From NCBI RefSeq assembly GCF_037126465.1, contig NC_088205.1, forward strand, positions 27,635,482-27,699,481: DNA of 64,000 nt. The letters are read 5' to 3'. This stretch comes from Ornithodoros turicata. Lineage: Eukaryota > Arthropoda > Arachnida > Ixodida > Argasidae. A program made the translations under genes and the position numbers. Positions 42,657 through 54,186 of the stretch are shown here, one piece after another. How positions within the stretch are numbered: the first letter of the stretch is position 1; the number at the start of each line of letters is the position of its first letter. A model generated the notes under the pieces. It was given only the letters and a program-made list of their open reading frames with translations, searched no databases and had not been told where the DNA came from.

Positions 42657-43680
42657 TATATACACATGCATGTATCTATTATTCTGGGCTCTTTCCTGCA
42701 ATAAAGTGGAATTATTTGGCGAATTTTTGTTGCATTACGGTTTAAATGCGTGCTACTAACGCTGTGGGAAATACTTCCATGTATTCAGATGTTCTGATTT
42801 AAATGAGATAGCGGCGTACGCGGGCTATAGTGAGACGATGAACCCGGTTCAAGTGATGCACTCACTCGTGCTTCTTATTTTTCTTTTGACTGTCGCGAGA
42901 ACTCTTGTATATTGCTTGCCTTGTGCAAGAACGTGCTTGCCTTGCGCAAGAACGTGCCTTTTATATCTGTTATTCACGTGATGGATGGGTTTGTCTGTGT
43001 CATACTATTTTGCTGTGCAGTGGGCCTAGCTATTGTGGCGCACTGTCAATTGCCAAGTCTTTTGGATGAGCAACAAGCTATGCCTATACCATGGATATCT
43101 TTTAAGCGATAGCATATAAAAGTGAACGGGCTTCCGTCCGTATACATGCTTCGTGCACCTATATGGTACTGCTGACGAGTCTCGGATGATACCAACTGTT
43201 TTTTTCATGCCCTGTGAGATTCGTATCATCGAGATCCTGTTGTAGCAGCTGTTCTTTTTTTCCTATGAAACAATTTCGCATGGTATGCCGTCTTTGCACA
43301 GAGAATTGCACCCCCAGAATGCCTCACAGTACGCATCATATCTGGGAACCTTAGGCGCCGCGTGATGTCAGCGTCCCTTGGGCAGGCAATAGCTGCAATG
43401 CAAAATTGACAGGCAATCCGATTTTCCGTGTACTGCTCTGGAAACTTCTTTCTGATGCTTTTGGCAATCGGGAACCAAATACCTTTTTCCAGAACAGCCG
43501 CCGGAAAGCCGCATTGCGGGTCATTTCAGAATTGCAGCCGTTGTCTGTACAAGGACCGTGAGGTCACGTGATGTCTACGGTGCTCAGGTTTGATGCATAC
43601 TATGTGGTATTTTTAGGTGCAGTAAGCGGTATCACAAGAGTAGCCAAACAGCCCATAGAATAACCGGCATCGAACACCGC
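42657..43680. other. Unassigned interior of the 6.1-kb element
   Basis: No domain. A CTTGCCTTGYGCAAGAACGTGC direct repeat occurs at about 42916-42957. Confidence 0.35.
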
Positions 43681-44180
43681 TTAAAATAGGGGTCAAAAAT
43701 TTGACGATTTTTTACGCTTACTATCCGTCATACTTTTATGCGTAAGGTGTTGACCCTTAGAATATGGGTCAAAAATTTGACGATTTTTGACCCTTACTAT
43801 CCGGTTTCTTTCTGAGAGTGCAGTTGTTTCGCTTTGGTCGTTTAGATAGAGGGATAATGTCGGGCTTTGGAGAAAAACCGAGATCCTCTCACATCGTACG
43901 GTGCCTGTGTGTTGGATAACTCCATCAAAGTAAGGTTTGTATAGTGTTCGATTAGATTAAGTCACGAGGATGATTTTATGACAGTTAAAATGATAGATTA
44001 TTCTCCTCTGTTGTTTGCGTGGCGCCGCTTCGAGTATTCCTCTGTTCTTCAGCGCTAAGCCTGTGCTAGTCACAGTATTAAATTTGTAATGGTTCTCGTT
44101 TTGATAGATTGTTTCGCTATTATTTTCCTGCCTGTATCTGTTGATTGTGTTGTTTCTCATTATTTCCTTACGTCTACCTC

Positions 44181-45435
44181 AGGTAGCATTTTTCTCAGTC
44201 GCTTGTATTTCGCTAGGCATGGCTACTGTTCAGTTTTGAGCGAAATCGAAGTGCATCAGGTGCGTCAGGTGCGTCTCCTGTATGGCTCTGCTCTGAACGT
44301 CTGTAATGTAACTATGACAAATGCGAAAACCCGCCCATTTCCCTAGCTCTGAGAAGGAATGTACTGCTGCAAGTTCAGCACAGAACACGCATTTTGTGCT
44401 AAAAACCCTCTGCATAACTTAAAAATATCGTAAAATGAAGTAATGCAAGCTTCGCAGGAACTTGCGGGAACCATGGAAAAATCAATTCCTAACTCGATAT
44501 TTATTTGTACAGTATTGGTATCACCGTGTACGGAGCTTGCAAGAGTGAGGTTTTACCTTCGCTGACCATTAAGTTTGACCTAGCCGTTGAAATACGGCCT
44601 TCCGGCAACGTAGGATTTCGTTCAGATGCTTTGTGTGAAATAACTAATTCCCAGAAGTGAATTATTTCTTCAACAGGACGTCAAAGGTTTGCCGACGAAT
44701 AGCTCAGGTAAGGCTAAGGCCAGAGAACCTTGCTCAGACAAAAGGAGCATCGACACGAGGCCCGCCATCCCGCGGTACCGGCAGCCGGGGTCCGACATGT
44801 ACGCACGCAGACTAGGGCCGCGTTTTAACGCGCTAATCGCCAGTGTACGCCTTTTGAAGCAGTTTTTTTTTTTACGTAAGATGAACGGTCTAACATCGGG
44901 CCATGTCCTGGCAAAATATAAAAGAAATAAAAAGGGGCCGTTTCGAGAATCGGACGCTCAAAATCCTTGTTTTTTCGAAATATATCTTAACATTTGCAAG
45001 TTTCAACAGATACCTGTAGGGGGTATACGCGCGATATATATATATCAAATGAAAGAGCATTAAAAGCTGAGTGAAGTGATACCAAATGTGGTAGTGAGGA
45101 ATATCTACAGCCAGAGCAATTACGCGTCCAAGTTGGAACAAAACTGCGCGAGAGAGCATGTTCGCCATTTTTTATATCACAGATCGTTGCTCCTGCGCAC
45201 CAAAATTTGCGCTCGGACTGCTGGCCTGTAGGCCTACTAAAGCACAAAAAAATTCACTGCAGTATCTTTTAAGACTCGGGAGATATACGCGTGCAAACAC
45301 GGCAAAACTGAAACACTCGAATTCAGGGCCGGATTTTCTAGATTTTTTTGCGCGAAAACTATTCCGTAAAAATTATTCGTTTTACCACTGTTGGTCATCA
45401 TGTACAATGAGCTTCTAAATATAAAAAAATAATGA
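44181..45435. other. No recognisable gene
   Basis: A T homopolymer at about 44864 and a (TA)n run at about 45035. Short frames have no motif. Confidence 0.35.
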
Positions 45436-45439
45436 AAAT

Positions 45440-45492
45440 CCAAGAGGTCGATGGGACCTCCCTGCCTGAACTGACGTGAAACCGGCCTGTTG
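45440..45492. repeat. Solo terminus of the 39858-41417 fold-back family
   Basis: The reverse complement reads GGTTTCACGTCAGTTCAGGC then AGGGAGGTCC and TCGACCTCTT, matching the outer arm at 39860 and 41417. No partner. Confidence 0.6.
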
Positions 45493-45577
45493 TAGAATGT
45501 GTAATTTCACAATACGCAAGTTTTAGCTCGCTCAGTTTGGCAAGCACTCTTGTCACACACAGAATCACATCACACAG

Positions 45578-46700
45578 CACACTTGAATCGACTAGTTGAT
45601 CCTGTTTATTCATTGAAAATAACAAGTTTCTGATTCTGTTGTGTATTCACGCTGCTTGCTTAGAAATTATTTATCAGAATTAATTATTGTTTTGACTATG
45701 GGGTTTCAGGTATTCACTCGATTGATATTCTATGAGTTGGGAAGTTACTGCCTGAAATAATTATTGTCTTGTATTTCTTTCAATTGTTCACTCGATTGAC
45801 ATTATTAAAAATATTCTCTGAGATGGGAATGCCCCATTTTTCTCAGTTGCATTTCACATTTGATGTTTCTGTGCGATTCATCTAGATAGAACTTTCTGTT
45901 GCAAGATATTACAAAAAATTGATGTAATTAAATTTGTTTCTCGTTTTTAATTGAGTATTGTTGCTATCATTGAATAATTTGGACTTTCTCTACATGTTCA
46001 ATAAAAATATTGCCTCTGTACAAACTTAACCACTTGTCATCCACTTTGACAAAAGACTTCCGTTTCAAGGAAAGGATGTGAAAAGATAGTGATCCCCGTG
46101 AATAATGCCGACATCTATTTGCGATAGTTGTACAATAAAATATATCGCTTTTGTACTATCTTATCTGACCTTGAGAGTGTCCTGTTTGCTGAAAGAAGGA
46201 ATAGCCCAGAATCCTTTGGGTGATAAAGCATGCGCAATTGTTTCGCTTTGGTCGCTTAGATAGAGAGATAATGTCGGGCTTTGGAGAAAAACCGAGATCC
46301 TCTCACATCGTACGGTGCCTGTGTGTTGGATACCTCCATCAAAGTAAGGTTTGTAGCGTTCGTTAGAATGAAAATTGTATAGTGTCCGATTAGACTAAGT
46401 CACGAGGATGATTTTATGACAGTTAAAATGATAGATTATTCTCCTCTGTTGTTTGCGTGGCGCCGCTTCGAGTGTTCCTCTGTTCTTCAGCGCTAAGCCT
46501 GTGCTAGTCACAGTATTAAATTTGTAATGTTTCTCGTTTTGATAGCTTGTTTCGCTATTATTTTCCTGCCTGTATCTGTTGATTGTGTTGTTTCTCATTA
46601 TTTCCTTACGTCTGCGCTATCCACTTAATAAGAAATTGATTAATTAAAAGCTGTGCTATGTTGGAACAAAATATATGCAACTTAGATTCCCTATTGTGCT
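45578..46700. repeat. Right arm of the second large inverted repeat
   Basis: Partner of 29037-30210. It continues rightwards beyond the point where the left arm stops (46700) into the tandem repeats. It contains the gypsy-derived 55-bp stretch TTCCGTTTCAAGGAAAGG.. at 46060-46095. Confidence 0.75.
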
Positions 46701-47455
46701 TGAAATTACTTAAAACACTTAATAAGAAATATGATAATGAGGAAATTATTAGTGTTGCGATAATAGTGATCGCGCCTCAGACTTGTTATAATAAAACTTG
46801 TAATTTTGATTGTAATCGTATTGATTTAGAATATCTTCTTTGATTAAATGTAGTGTCCTTAATTATAGATTTTATTTCCTCTTGTGTTCGTGTCGTTCTT
46901 GTTGTCGTATCGTTCGTGTCCCATGGTCTTCCAGGGTCTGCTGCTGTTCACAATTAATTATATACATCTATCGGCACTTGTAATTAAAGTCCTGCTATTG
47001 CAATGATGGTGGTCACGTCTCAGACTTCTTATAATACAGCTTGTAATTTTGATTGTAATCATATTGATTAAGAATAGCTTTTTTGATTAAATGTGGTGTC
47101 CGCTTCTCGTTTTGATATGGTATTGTTTAGCTATTATTTTCCTGCATGTTGGAGGAAACGTCCGTTTGGTTCTATATTAATGCTATCTGTTGATCGTGTT
47201 GATTGGAATTATTTCCTTATGTCTGCGCTTTTCACTTCATAAGAAACTGATTAATTAAATTTGTGTCATGTTGGAATATTAAACTTAGCTTCCATATTGT
47301 GCTCGAAATTACTTACATCTATCAAAACTTGTAATTAAAACACCACTGTTGCAATGATGGTGCTCGCGTCTCAAACATTTTACAACTAAACTCGTAATTT
47401 TGATTGCCATTGTATTGATTAAGACTATCTTCTTTGATGGCATGTGCTATTCCAT
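46527..47455 (+). repeat. AT-rich tandem repeats, period about 578 bp
   Basis: TCTCGTTTTGATA..GTT..CTATTATTTTCCTGC begins at 46527 and 47105. Both units run through TGATTAATTAAA, ATTGTGCTYGAAATTACTTA and CTTGTAATTTTGATTG..TATTGATT. A partial unit is at 46955-47100. No coding signal. Confidence 0.7.
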
Positions 47456-47939
47456 ATTAATTCTAATTCATTGAAAACTTGTATGTATGATTACCGTTAA
47501 TAAAAAATATTGTGTTTGATCTGTGATACCTATTAAATGCTACTGTATCGTACCTGTAATAAGTATATTCATTGTTACGTGTATTGTATTGTGTTTCTTC
47601 TGCTTCAAGTTTTTTTGCTGGGTTTTTCTCCTCCACATAGAGTCACAACATAATTCTTGGCACTATTGACTTTAATAAATATATTTCAACTTGTACCTTT
47701 GTGTATGGCTATTCTTTGCATGTTTATACTTGCATGTAAACCGCCCACCGCACACCTGTTGTAGTGGAAAAAATTTGTCAGTGATGTTAGCCCTGGCGGA
47801 AAAATGGCGAAAGAAGTCGGCCCAAGCTGAAAAATACGCAACAATAAGCACACACGCAGCCCTCCCCCCGCCGGTAAGCACACGGACAACCCTCCGCGCA
47901 CACGCCGCACGCGGGAAAAAAATCGCGAGTGAAGTCTGC
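47456..47939. other. AT-rich then GC-rich unassigned DNA
   Basis: 47800-47940 has two partial repeats, CAAGCTGAAAAA and GAAAAAAATCGCG / GAAAAATGGCG. Nothing named. Confidence 0.35.
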
Positions 47940-49186
47940 CCAGGGGTCATCAACGCGCCTAGGATTCTCATTGTCTGTGAATCGCACGCAATGCAGCACG
48001 CCGGCTTGCTATTCCCTAAACAGAAAAAAAGAAAAAAGGAACAATATAAACAAGAAAGAAAAAGAAATAACAAAAAGACAAATAAATAAATAAACAAATA
48101 AAAACAATAAAAAAGTGAAAAAGACACTCGGCTCACAGGGAGCCCAGGAGGCCCGTATCACACAGAAAGCGGAGCACCGCTAGCTCGCTGCACGGGGCCA
48201 AGGAGTGTTGCGAGAGAAACGTCTGTCCGTCCGTCCGTGCACCCAAGCTCTGAGAGGTGTTGCCAGAGCACTGCCCGATGATGGTGGTGACGCTGACCGT
48301 GGAGGAGCTGATGGAAGATATCGTCTTCTACGACGCAGCAGGGGCAAGTGGGAGATGGGACGCGGCCCATCTTGAAAAGGAGTGAACGGGTGAGGGCAAC
48401 GTTCAGCCGAACGACGTAGAAGGGGCTCCTCCTCGCGGGTACAGCAGCTCCGCATCCGTGGAGGACACTGTGTAGGGAAGTCGGAGGGCGAGGTCACGGT
48501 TTTCCTGCGAGACGTAGAAGGCCGCTGCTGATGACTCATTCGCTACCGACCCATCAGTATAGATGGCGCGGCTTAGCGGATAGGCCAAACTGAGATGCTC
48601 GAGCGCGAGCTGCCGGGCTACTGTCACAGGCACATCGTTCTTCCTCTGGAGGCCGGGGATAGTGGCACAGACCTCGAGTCTTGCAAGCGTCGACATCGCC
48701 GGAACGTGCAAGGGCAGGGAAATCTGTACAGGGACGGGACCCTTTGAGGTGAACGAGAGCATGACCGAAGTCAGAGGCCGGGCAGTCTTCGTCGACGTGG
48801 CGAAGGTAGCGAAGAGGGTGCCGAGTAAGGTACCGTGCGAGAACACGGAGGGTTGCGCCGTCCCGCAGGACATCGTTCGGCGGTTCGCGAGCCTCGGCTA
48901 GGACAGAGTATGTCTCGGTGGTCGAAGGGACTCCCAAGCAGACGCGGAGGCTCCTGGCTTGGCTAAAGACGAGATCTCGATTTCTGCTTCGGCTGATACC
49001 ATGCAAGATGGGAAGGCTATACCGGAGAGAACCCAGCACGAGGGATTGGTGGACACGGCGTAGGTCAGAGAAGGATGGGCCCCATCGCAAACCAGCGAGG
49101 CAACGAAGAACCGCTCCGTAGCTGTTGATCTTGGTGGTGAGAGTCTTAATGTGGCGAGACCAGGAAAGGTCACGGTTCGGGAAGGT
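47940..49186 (-). mobile_element. I/R1-type retrotransposon, younger copy (internally deleted)
   Basis: The minus strand starts mid-ORF2 with NRDLSWSRHIKTLTTKINSY, LRWGPSFSDLRRVHQSLVLG, SLPILHGISRSRN and SLRVCLGVPSTTET. It then has an RNase H beginning (IYTDGSVANESSAAAFYVSQ, TDAEL). At about 48430 the RNase H middle is deleted and the chain resumes at VVRLNVALTRSLLFKMG with CPCCVVEDDIFHQLLHG and ATLLGPV. The 3' end is A/T-rich (48050-48130), probably followed by 3' UTR. It is fused at about 49186 to the older copy. Confidence 0.8.
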
Positions 49187-50737
49187 TGGCAGCGTGGGCA
49201 ATGAAGAAGAATGTGCTCCAGATCCTCTAGAGCACCGCAGTGACAGCATCTGGGGGAGTCAACTTGTCTCAAGAGGTAACGGCATGTGAGCTGTAAAAGC
49301 CACATCGAGTCGCATTCGATGAATTAATGCAGCATCTTGACGATATATGTTTCGTGGCATGCGGAAAGCGAGCGTTGGATCAACTCTGCTCAGCATAGAT
49401 GGGTGGAGAATGTCGGTTGTGCATTGGAAGGAGGCGTCGAAGAATGGAACGACGTTCTCCTCTCAGCAGTGCAATACTCGTCCGCTTCCGATACGAGAGA
49501 GCTGTTTCTGCGGCGCTGTCGGCCTGATCATTCCCCACGACACCACAATGGGCTGGAACCACAGAGAAACCAGCCTGTGGCCTGCTACGTACACATGGTG
49601 GTAAGACATTAAACACATCCGTGACTAGGGATGCGGATGTACCTGGTATACCTAGTAGACTTTTCAATAGCTTGCAGTGCAGATTTTGAGTCAGTGAAGA
49701 CTGCCCATTCCCGCTGGGCAAAATCAACGATGTGCTGCAGAAAGAAAATGATGGAATAGAGTTCCGCAGCTGTTGATGAGGTTGGGTGCGAAAGGCGTGG
49801 CCCTTGCACTACGTCTTCGGATGGTATGACGAATGCCGAGCCGGACTTGCCGTCTCTGGATGTGCCACCTCTATATGCTGCTGTAGACGTAGAAAACTTC
49901 TCGTCTACCAAAGCATAACAATGGGCTCGAACGACTTGAGTGGGAACCTGATCTCTTCAAGGTTCGGAAGGCTTACGAAGGTCGGTGGTACAGACAGAGA
50001 CCAGGGGGCTCGTGGCGGTGTTACGTTCTTAACTACGGAACCTGTGAGGCCCTGGCGTGTCCTCTGCGCTACTCGGTATGGAATTTTTCTGAGGAGCGGA
50101 TGACGGGGAATGTGAGCACGCAAACGCAGGAAGTGCCTAGCCCGTTCACGTAGAATCTCAACTAGGATTCTACCATCTTCAGGAAGGACTTGCGGTGTTT
50201 CAGCCATTCTTGGAACTCCAAGGCAACGACGAAGACTTCGAGCGAACAAGGCCCGAAGGGTATTTAATGATGTTGTTAAAATCTTGTGCAGGATAGGACG
50301 GCTGTAAAGCCCAGTCGCCCCCACCAAAGTCGTGTTACCTCAGCGGCCTCAGAGCAGCTAGCCAAAGTTGCCAAAGCAGCCTCAGAGCTGCTAGCAGGGA
50401 AAGCTGATCACAGCCCCATCCTGAGCCAGAAATATGTTGAATTGCAGAGAGCAGTCGCTGCACTTTGGTTTCAAGGTGCATAATATGGCGAGCCCAGCCC
50501 AGGTCCATGTCGATTACCCCACCAAGGAAGCGATGGAAACGTACGTGTTCAAGCTCCTTGCCACCAACTCAAGGATGGAAATTTATCATAGCTTTGCGTG
50601 TGAAGCGGAGCTCGACGCACTTTTAGGGCGAAAGGTCCACCCCAAGTTGCGTGAGGTAAGTATCTACATATTTAAAGCCAGCAAGCGGTGCTGAATGACT
50701 GGGCGTGATTTTCCTACGGTCCAAAGGGCAACGTCAT
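49187..50737 (-). pseudogene. I/R1-type retrotransposon, older copy: C-terminal half of ORF2
   Basis: Minus strand from the hAT junction: YADDVALWTVGKSRPVIQHRL (catalytic YADD at about 50726-50737). After frame changes come GATGLYSRPILHKIL, SLRRCLGVPRMAETPQ, HFLRLRAHIPRHPLL and the RNase H domain: AFVIPSEDVVQ, TAAELYSIIFFLQ, FTDSKSALQAIE, VPAHCGVVGNDQADSAAETA. CCHCGALEDLEHILLHC (zinc knuckle) ends it at about 49190, where the younger copy is joined. Tandem GCTGCTCTGAGGC at 50340-50400 has damaged the connection domain. The upstream half is at 58662-59780. Confidence 0.85.
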
Positions 50738-50939
50738 CCGCATACCAGTGTTTGGGGTTTGAGGGAACAAATGGGATTTAACTCAAATCCGCAGTTTGCA
50801 GAAGGCGTTAATTCAAATCGAAATCGAGTCCAGATTTAAATTTATTTGAGTAAATCAAATCACTTTAAATCCAGATTTATTTTCAGCATGCCAAATCAAG
50901 TCACTTTTAAATCCGGATTTTTAAAATCCATTACAAACC

Positions 50940-51576
50940 CGGGAGAGGGACTAACACTGCTGAACAGCTGTGGAATGGTTTCAGAATCTACCGCAGTTTT
51001 CGAAGCTCGGATTTTTACAGAGGATACATAATTACTAACACGAATTCCTAACAGTTCCATAACTAAGAAAAGGAGGAGAAACATGGAAGTCATCTACTTC
51101 AGTGGAGTTCAGTGAGCATATACTGCGGTAAAAAGACATTGGAACTTGATTGTTGGACGAATATTGTGCTGCGGGAAACGCAGTGCTTACTGCTTCCTTG
51201 TCGCTGGTCTTGGTATAGCACACGTGCCACATGATACATTTCTTGATGTGCAGTACGTACGTACAAATGGAAAGAACTATGTGAAATATAGGCATGGGAG
51301 AGGAGCATAATGATCCAGCACTTGGTGGGGAGTTGGAAGGATAAGATGGGTCCTAGCGCTTCTCTTTTGTTTCTTTTTTCGCGCATGAAGTATAGGTCAT
51401 ATATTGATGTAACCAGCGTGCAAAACCGTCGTTGCAGTGTTCTGGCAGCACTACCGAAGAAGAACCTTTTATCCTATGAAGAGTCGCCGAGCTTTTCTCA
51501 GCGGCTTATTCGCCGAATATTGAAAGGTATTGGATTTAGTGTCAGTATTATATTACACAGTATAACAGAGGAAGCC
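50940..51576. other. Unassigned interior of the hAT-like element
   Basis: A plus-strand frame at 51310-51636 (IQHLVGSWKDKMGPSASLLF...) has no recognised domain and runs into the SINE. Confidence 0.35.
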
Positions 51577-51589
51577 AGAGCCAGAGCAA

Positions 51590-51888
51590 TCAGCGGCATG
51601 GCCGAGTGTGCTAAGGCGTCCGCTCGTTGGTGGTAACCAAGGTCGTGCTGAAGACTGGGGGGTGGTGGGTTCGAATCCTACCTCCGGCTGTGCTGTCTGA
51701 GGTTTTCCCAGGGTTTTCCGAAGGCTTTCCAGACGAATGTCGGCACAGTTCCCCCTGAAGTCGGCCCAGGACGCATACTAATCCCCCTGTCCCCCACTCC
51801 TTCCTGCTGTCGTCTCTCCGTCTGTCCACATCTGTACGCCGCTCATAGCCACAGTGGCTTCGCGGCGCTAACACGCAATAAAAAAAAA
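51590..51888 (+). mobile_element. Full-length tRNA-derived SINE (Ruka-like), second copy
   Basis: Flanked by AGAGCCAGAGCAA / AGAGCCAGCGCAA (51577-51589, 51889-51901; one mismatch). A box TGGCCGAGTGTGC, B box GGTTCGAATCC (about 51668). The body, including CTCATAGCCACAGTGGCTTC, is about 93% identical to 30211-30515. Ends in A10. Inside the hAT-like element. Confidence 0.9.
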
Positions 51889-51901
51889 AGAGCCAGCGCA
51901 A

Positions 51902-53695
51902 GCGTCTAGCCACAGTCGCGCAAGCATGCGCATCGCTCCTTATCGCGTTACTCTCAAACCATCAGTCTCTGTGCTCTCCTTAGCCTCGTTCCCAATGTCG
52001 ACACAACAGAGGTGGATTACAGGGGTGACACAAACCCGCCATTCTTGTAACTACCCTCAAGTGGGTGCTTTTTGCAAAACCACCATCTTGTCATGGTCAC
52101 ACGTCATACGCAACGTCATTTTGAGGTCATCTCGTTTTAGCGCTTGCCGACATATTCCCGTTGACATAAGGCTAAGAGGTTTTGCCAGGGCAAACCATAC
52201 GGTGCTTCTTCCGCGACATGGTATCCCGTTTCTCCTTAGTTTAAGTACATCACACCGGCGCAGTGTGTCTTAACGTGGGGCCGTTACCATATCTTTGGAA
52301 GTGGTCAATGGTACGAGCCCTCGTGTACAGAACTGCGCATTTTACTGTGAGACTATTGGTTAAAAATAATTACCGAAATCTAAAAACGTCCAAAACGGCG
52401 CAGGGAAAGAGCAAACGCGTTGTTTACAATCGGTTTGGCCGCTGACCACGCACGCCATCTTTAAGGTCACGCGTGCGGTGACGTCTGCCGTGACGTGTGA
52501 CCATGACCTCTCCAGAATGCATTAGTTCGCCCAGCACGCTTTCATCTATGCAGCAGAACATTGGATGCCATCCCGTGTGGGTGGACTGCCAAAATCGCCT
52601 CTTCCCCTTGGGATGAATACTGGTTGCCGCCGTCAATGACTGATGATAACGTAACATTCCATATAACTAGTCATCCTGAGTAGCGTATCAATGTTCGAAA
52701 GATAAAAAAAAAACGAAGATTGCTTGCTTCCGTGTGCGATATGCAGTTGTTCCATATGCAGTTGTTCGCGTGAAGAGTGCTGGCTGATGTGATATAGCTA
52801 CCGGTTCCCGAGCGGAAGAACATGAACGGACACGAAATGAACACGATCAAACACGAAAATGAATGAACGCACACTCAGTAAAAATGAAGGAACTCGGCAA
52901 ACGGCTGTCCACACCACGACCTACTTAATAAGAGAACGACCAGTTCACTTGACCCCCCTTCCAGCGCCGGCTTTTTTGTTTCACATGTTTGCCGCAGGAG
53001 CATTGGTGGCGCTGCCGACATTCCCTACTTCAGTGGGGGTTGTAGTGCTTATGCGGTAGCTTTCTACGGACTTCTTCGCATCCGCGTCAGATATTTGTGC
53101 CTTCTTTTTTTTTTTTGCCAAACATATCGTAATCTTTACGCACCAAACCGCCACGAAGACCTCAGTTCACATGAGCATGGTTTATTCCGTAGAGCCTTTT
53201 TGCAAGGCAAGATGCTTCCTCGCGTGAAAAGCGAAAAAGTGTGCTGTCATCCATCTGAGATATTTCTCCCAAACCTTGCAATTCAACTGCGGTAACTTTA
53301 CTTTGCCCCTTACCATATTACTAACATTTCTTCCTTTTCTTTTTGAGCATGTAGAAGAGATTTCCTACAACAATTCACTTTGGAGATACCGAGTGTGTAC
53401 ATACAGACGTTCAGTGCGTGATGGCACCAACTTTAAATTAATCTTAAATTTAAATAACGGCATACAGGAGCGTATCGCCACAGGAAGAGCAGCAGGAACT
53501 GCTCTTAACCTATGGCCCTTTTTTACCAACAGTGGTTAACTTTGGACTAAGATCCAGCGTTGCGTGATCTGATGAATATTCCAGTGACAGTAACTTCCTT
53601 TAGTGTAGCATTGTTAAGCGTTAAATTCAAGTTAAGGGAAAGTTGTTCTCGGTTCAAATGCTAATTGGTGATGGTGAAACCGGGACTTTTAGTCT
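51902..53695. other. No recognisable feature
   Basis: Mixed DNA with short frames. T homopolymer at 53105-53116. Confidence 0.35.
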
Positions 53696-54015
53696 ATCAC
53701 TGAAGGACTGGAACCGAAGCGGATATCCGTTTGGTTACGGTTCAGTGTCAGAACTCTGAAAGCGGTAACAGGTAGGAGGCTCGCCGTTTTAATGCTTGTG
53801 GTTACCGGTAATCAAGCAGTTGAACCGGTACTTTTTCGGTTTTCTCTAGGATGTATCTGCTGGCTGCGTGGATGTCGCAGAAGCACGTTCAACGCCACTA
53901 ATCAGAGTTGTAAAGAAATATATATCGCATCCCAAGCTGATCGCGTTCACGCGTGAGCATATTCTTATGAACCGGTAACCGAAATCACATAATTCGGTTC
54001 AGGTTGCAGCTTTGG
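53696..54015. repeat. Loose GAACCG/GGTTAC hexamer tract, copy 6
   Basis: GGTGAAACCGGGAC, GGTTACGGTTCAGTG, GGTTACCGGTAATC, TTGAACCGGTACTTTTTCGG and GAACCGGTAACCGAAATC occur at intervals. More diverged than copies 1-5. Confidence 0.5.
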
Positions 54016-54186
54016 TTAGTTGCGAATGGTGGATTGCAGATGTGGATATGGAAGAAATTTGGGTTCGAAGTCGTCTTCTGTTTCGCCCCGGTTTCAGTCC
54101 CTGCGCGCACTTCCACGTGCCAGAGCATGATTGTCTCCACTGCTGGATCGCCAATGAGTTGATAGTTTTTTTACAGCGATATGGGG

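Larger units (their letters stand above)
37736..43820. mobile_element. 6.1-kb TIR element, CACTCTCAGAAA termini
   Basis: Left CACTCTCAGAAATGAAACGG, right (reversed) CACTCTCAGAAAGAAACCGG. Flanks CA at 37734-37735 and 43821-43822; the uninterrupted site GCATGCGCAGTTG is seen in the other arm copies. Both ends carry TTTACGCTTA/TAAGCGTAAA and GACGATTTTT sub-terminal repeats. The interior holds tandem duplications, three fold-backs and an RT scrap. No transposase is recognised. Confidence 0.7.
37570..44180 (+). repeat. Third copy of the inverted-repeat arm, split by a 6.1-kb element
   Basis: 37570-37735 and 43821-44180 together match 46070-46615 in the same orientation (GATAGTGATCCCCGTGAATAATG ... 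AAAGCATGCGCA | GTTGTTTCGCTTTGGTCG ... TTATTTCCTTACGTCT). The interruption is exactly the element at 37736-43820. Confidence 0.8.

Noticed and set aside
43957..44160. Conserved 67-codon ORF (minus) repeated at 46395-46598
   Set aside because: The similarity is explained by the arm repeat as a whole, noncoding flanks included; no sign of codon-level constraint.
29037..46700. Polinton/Maverick or adintovirus-like element
   Set aside because: Size and long inverted ends fit, but no DNA polymerase B, retroviral-type integrase, packaging ATPase or capsid motif can be read in any frame.
47691..48136. ORFs around 47.7-48.1 kb with Phe/Leu-rich or Lys-rich runs
   Set aside because: They are translations of an A/T-rich retrotransposon tail region on the two strands.
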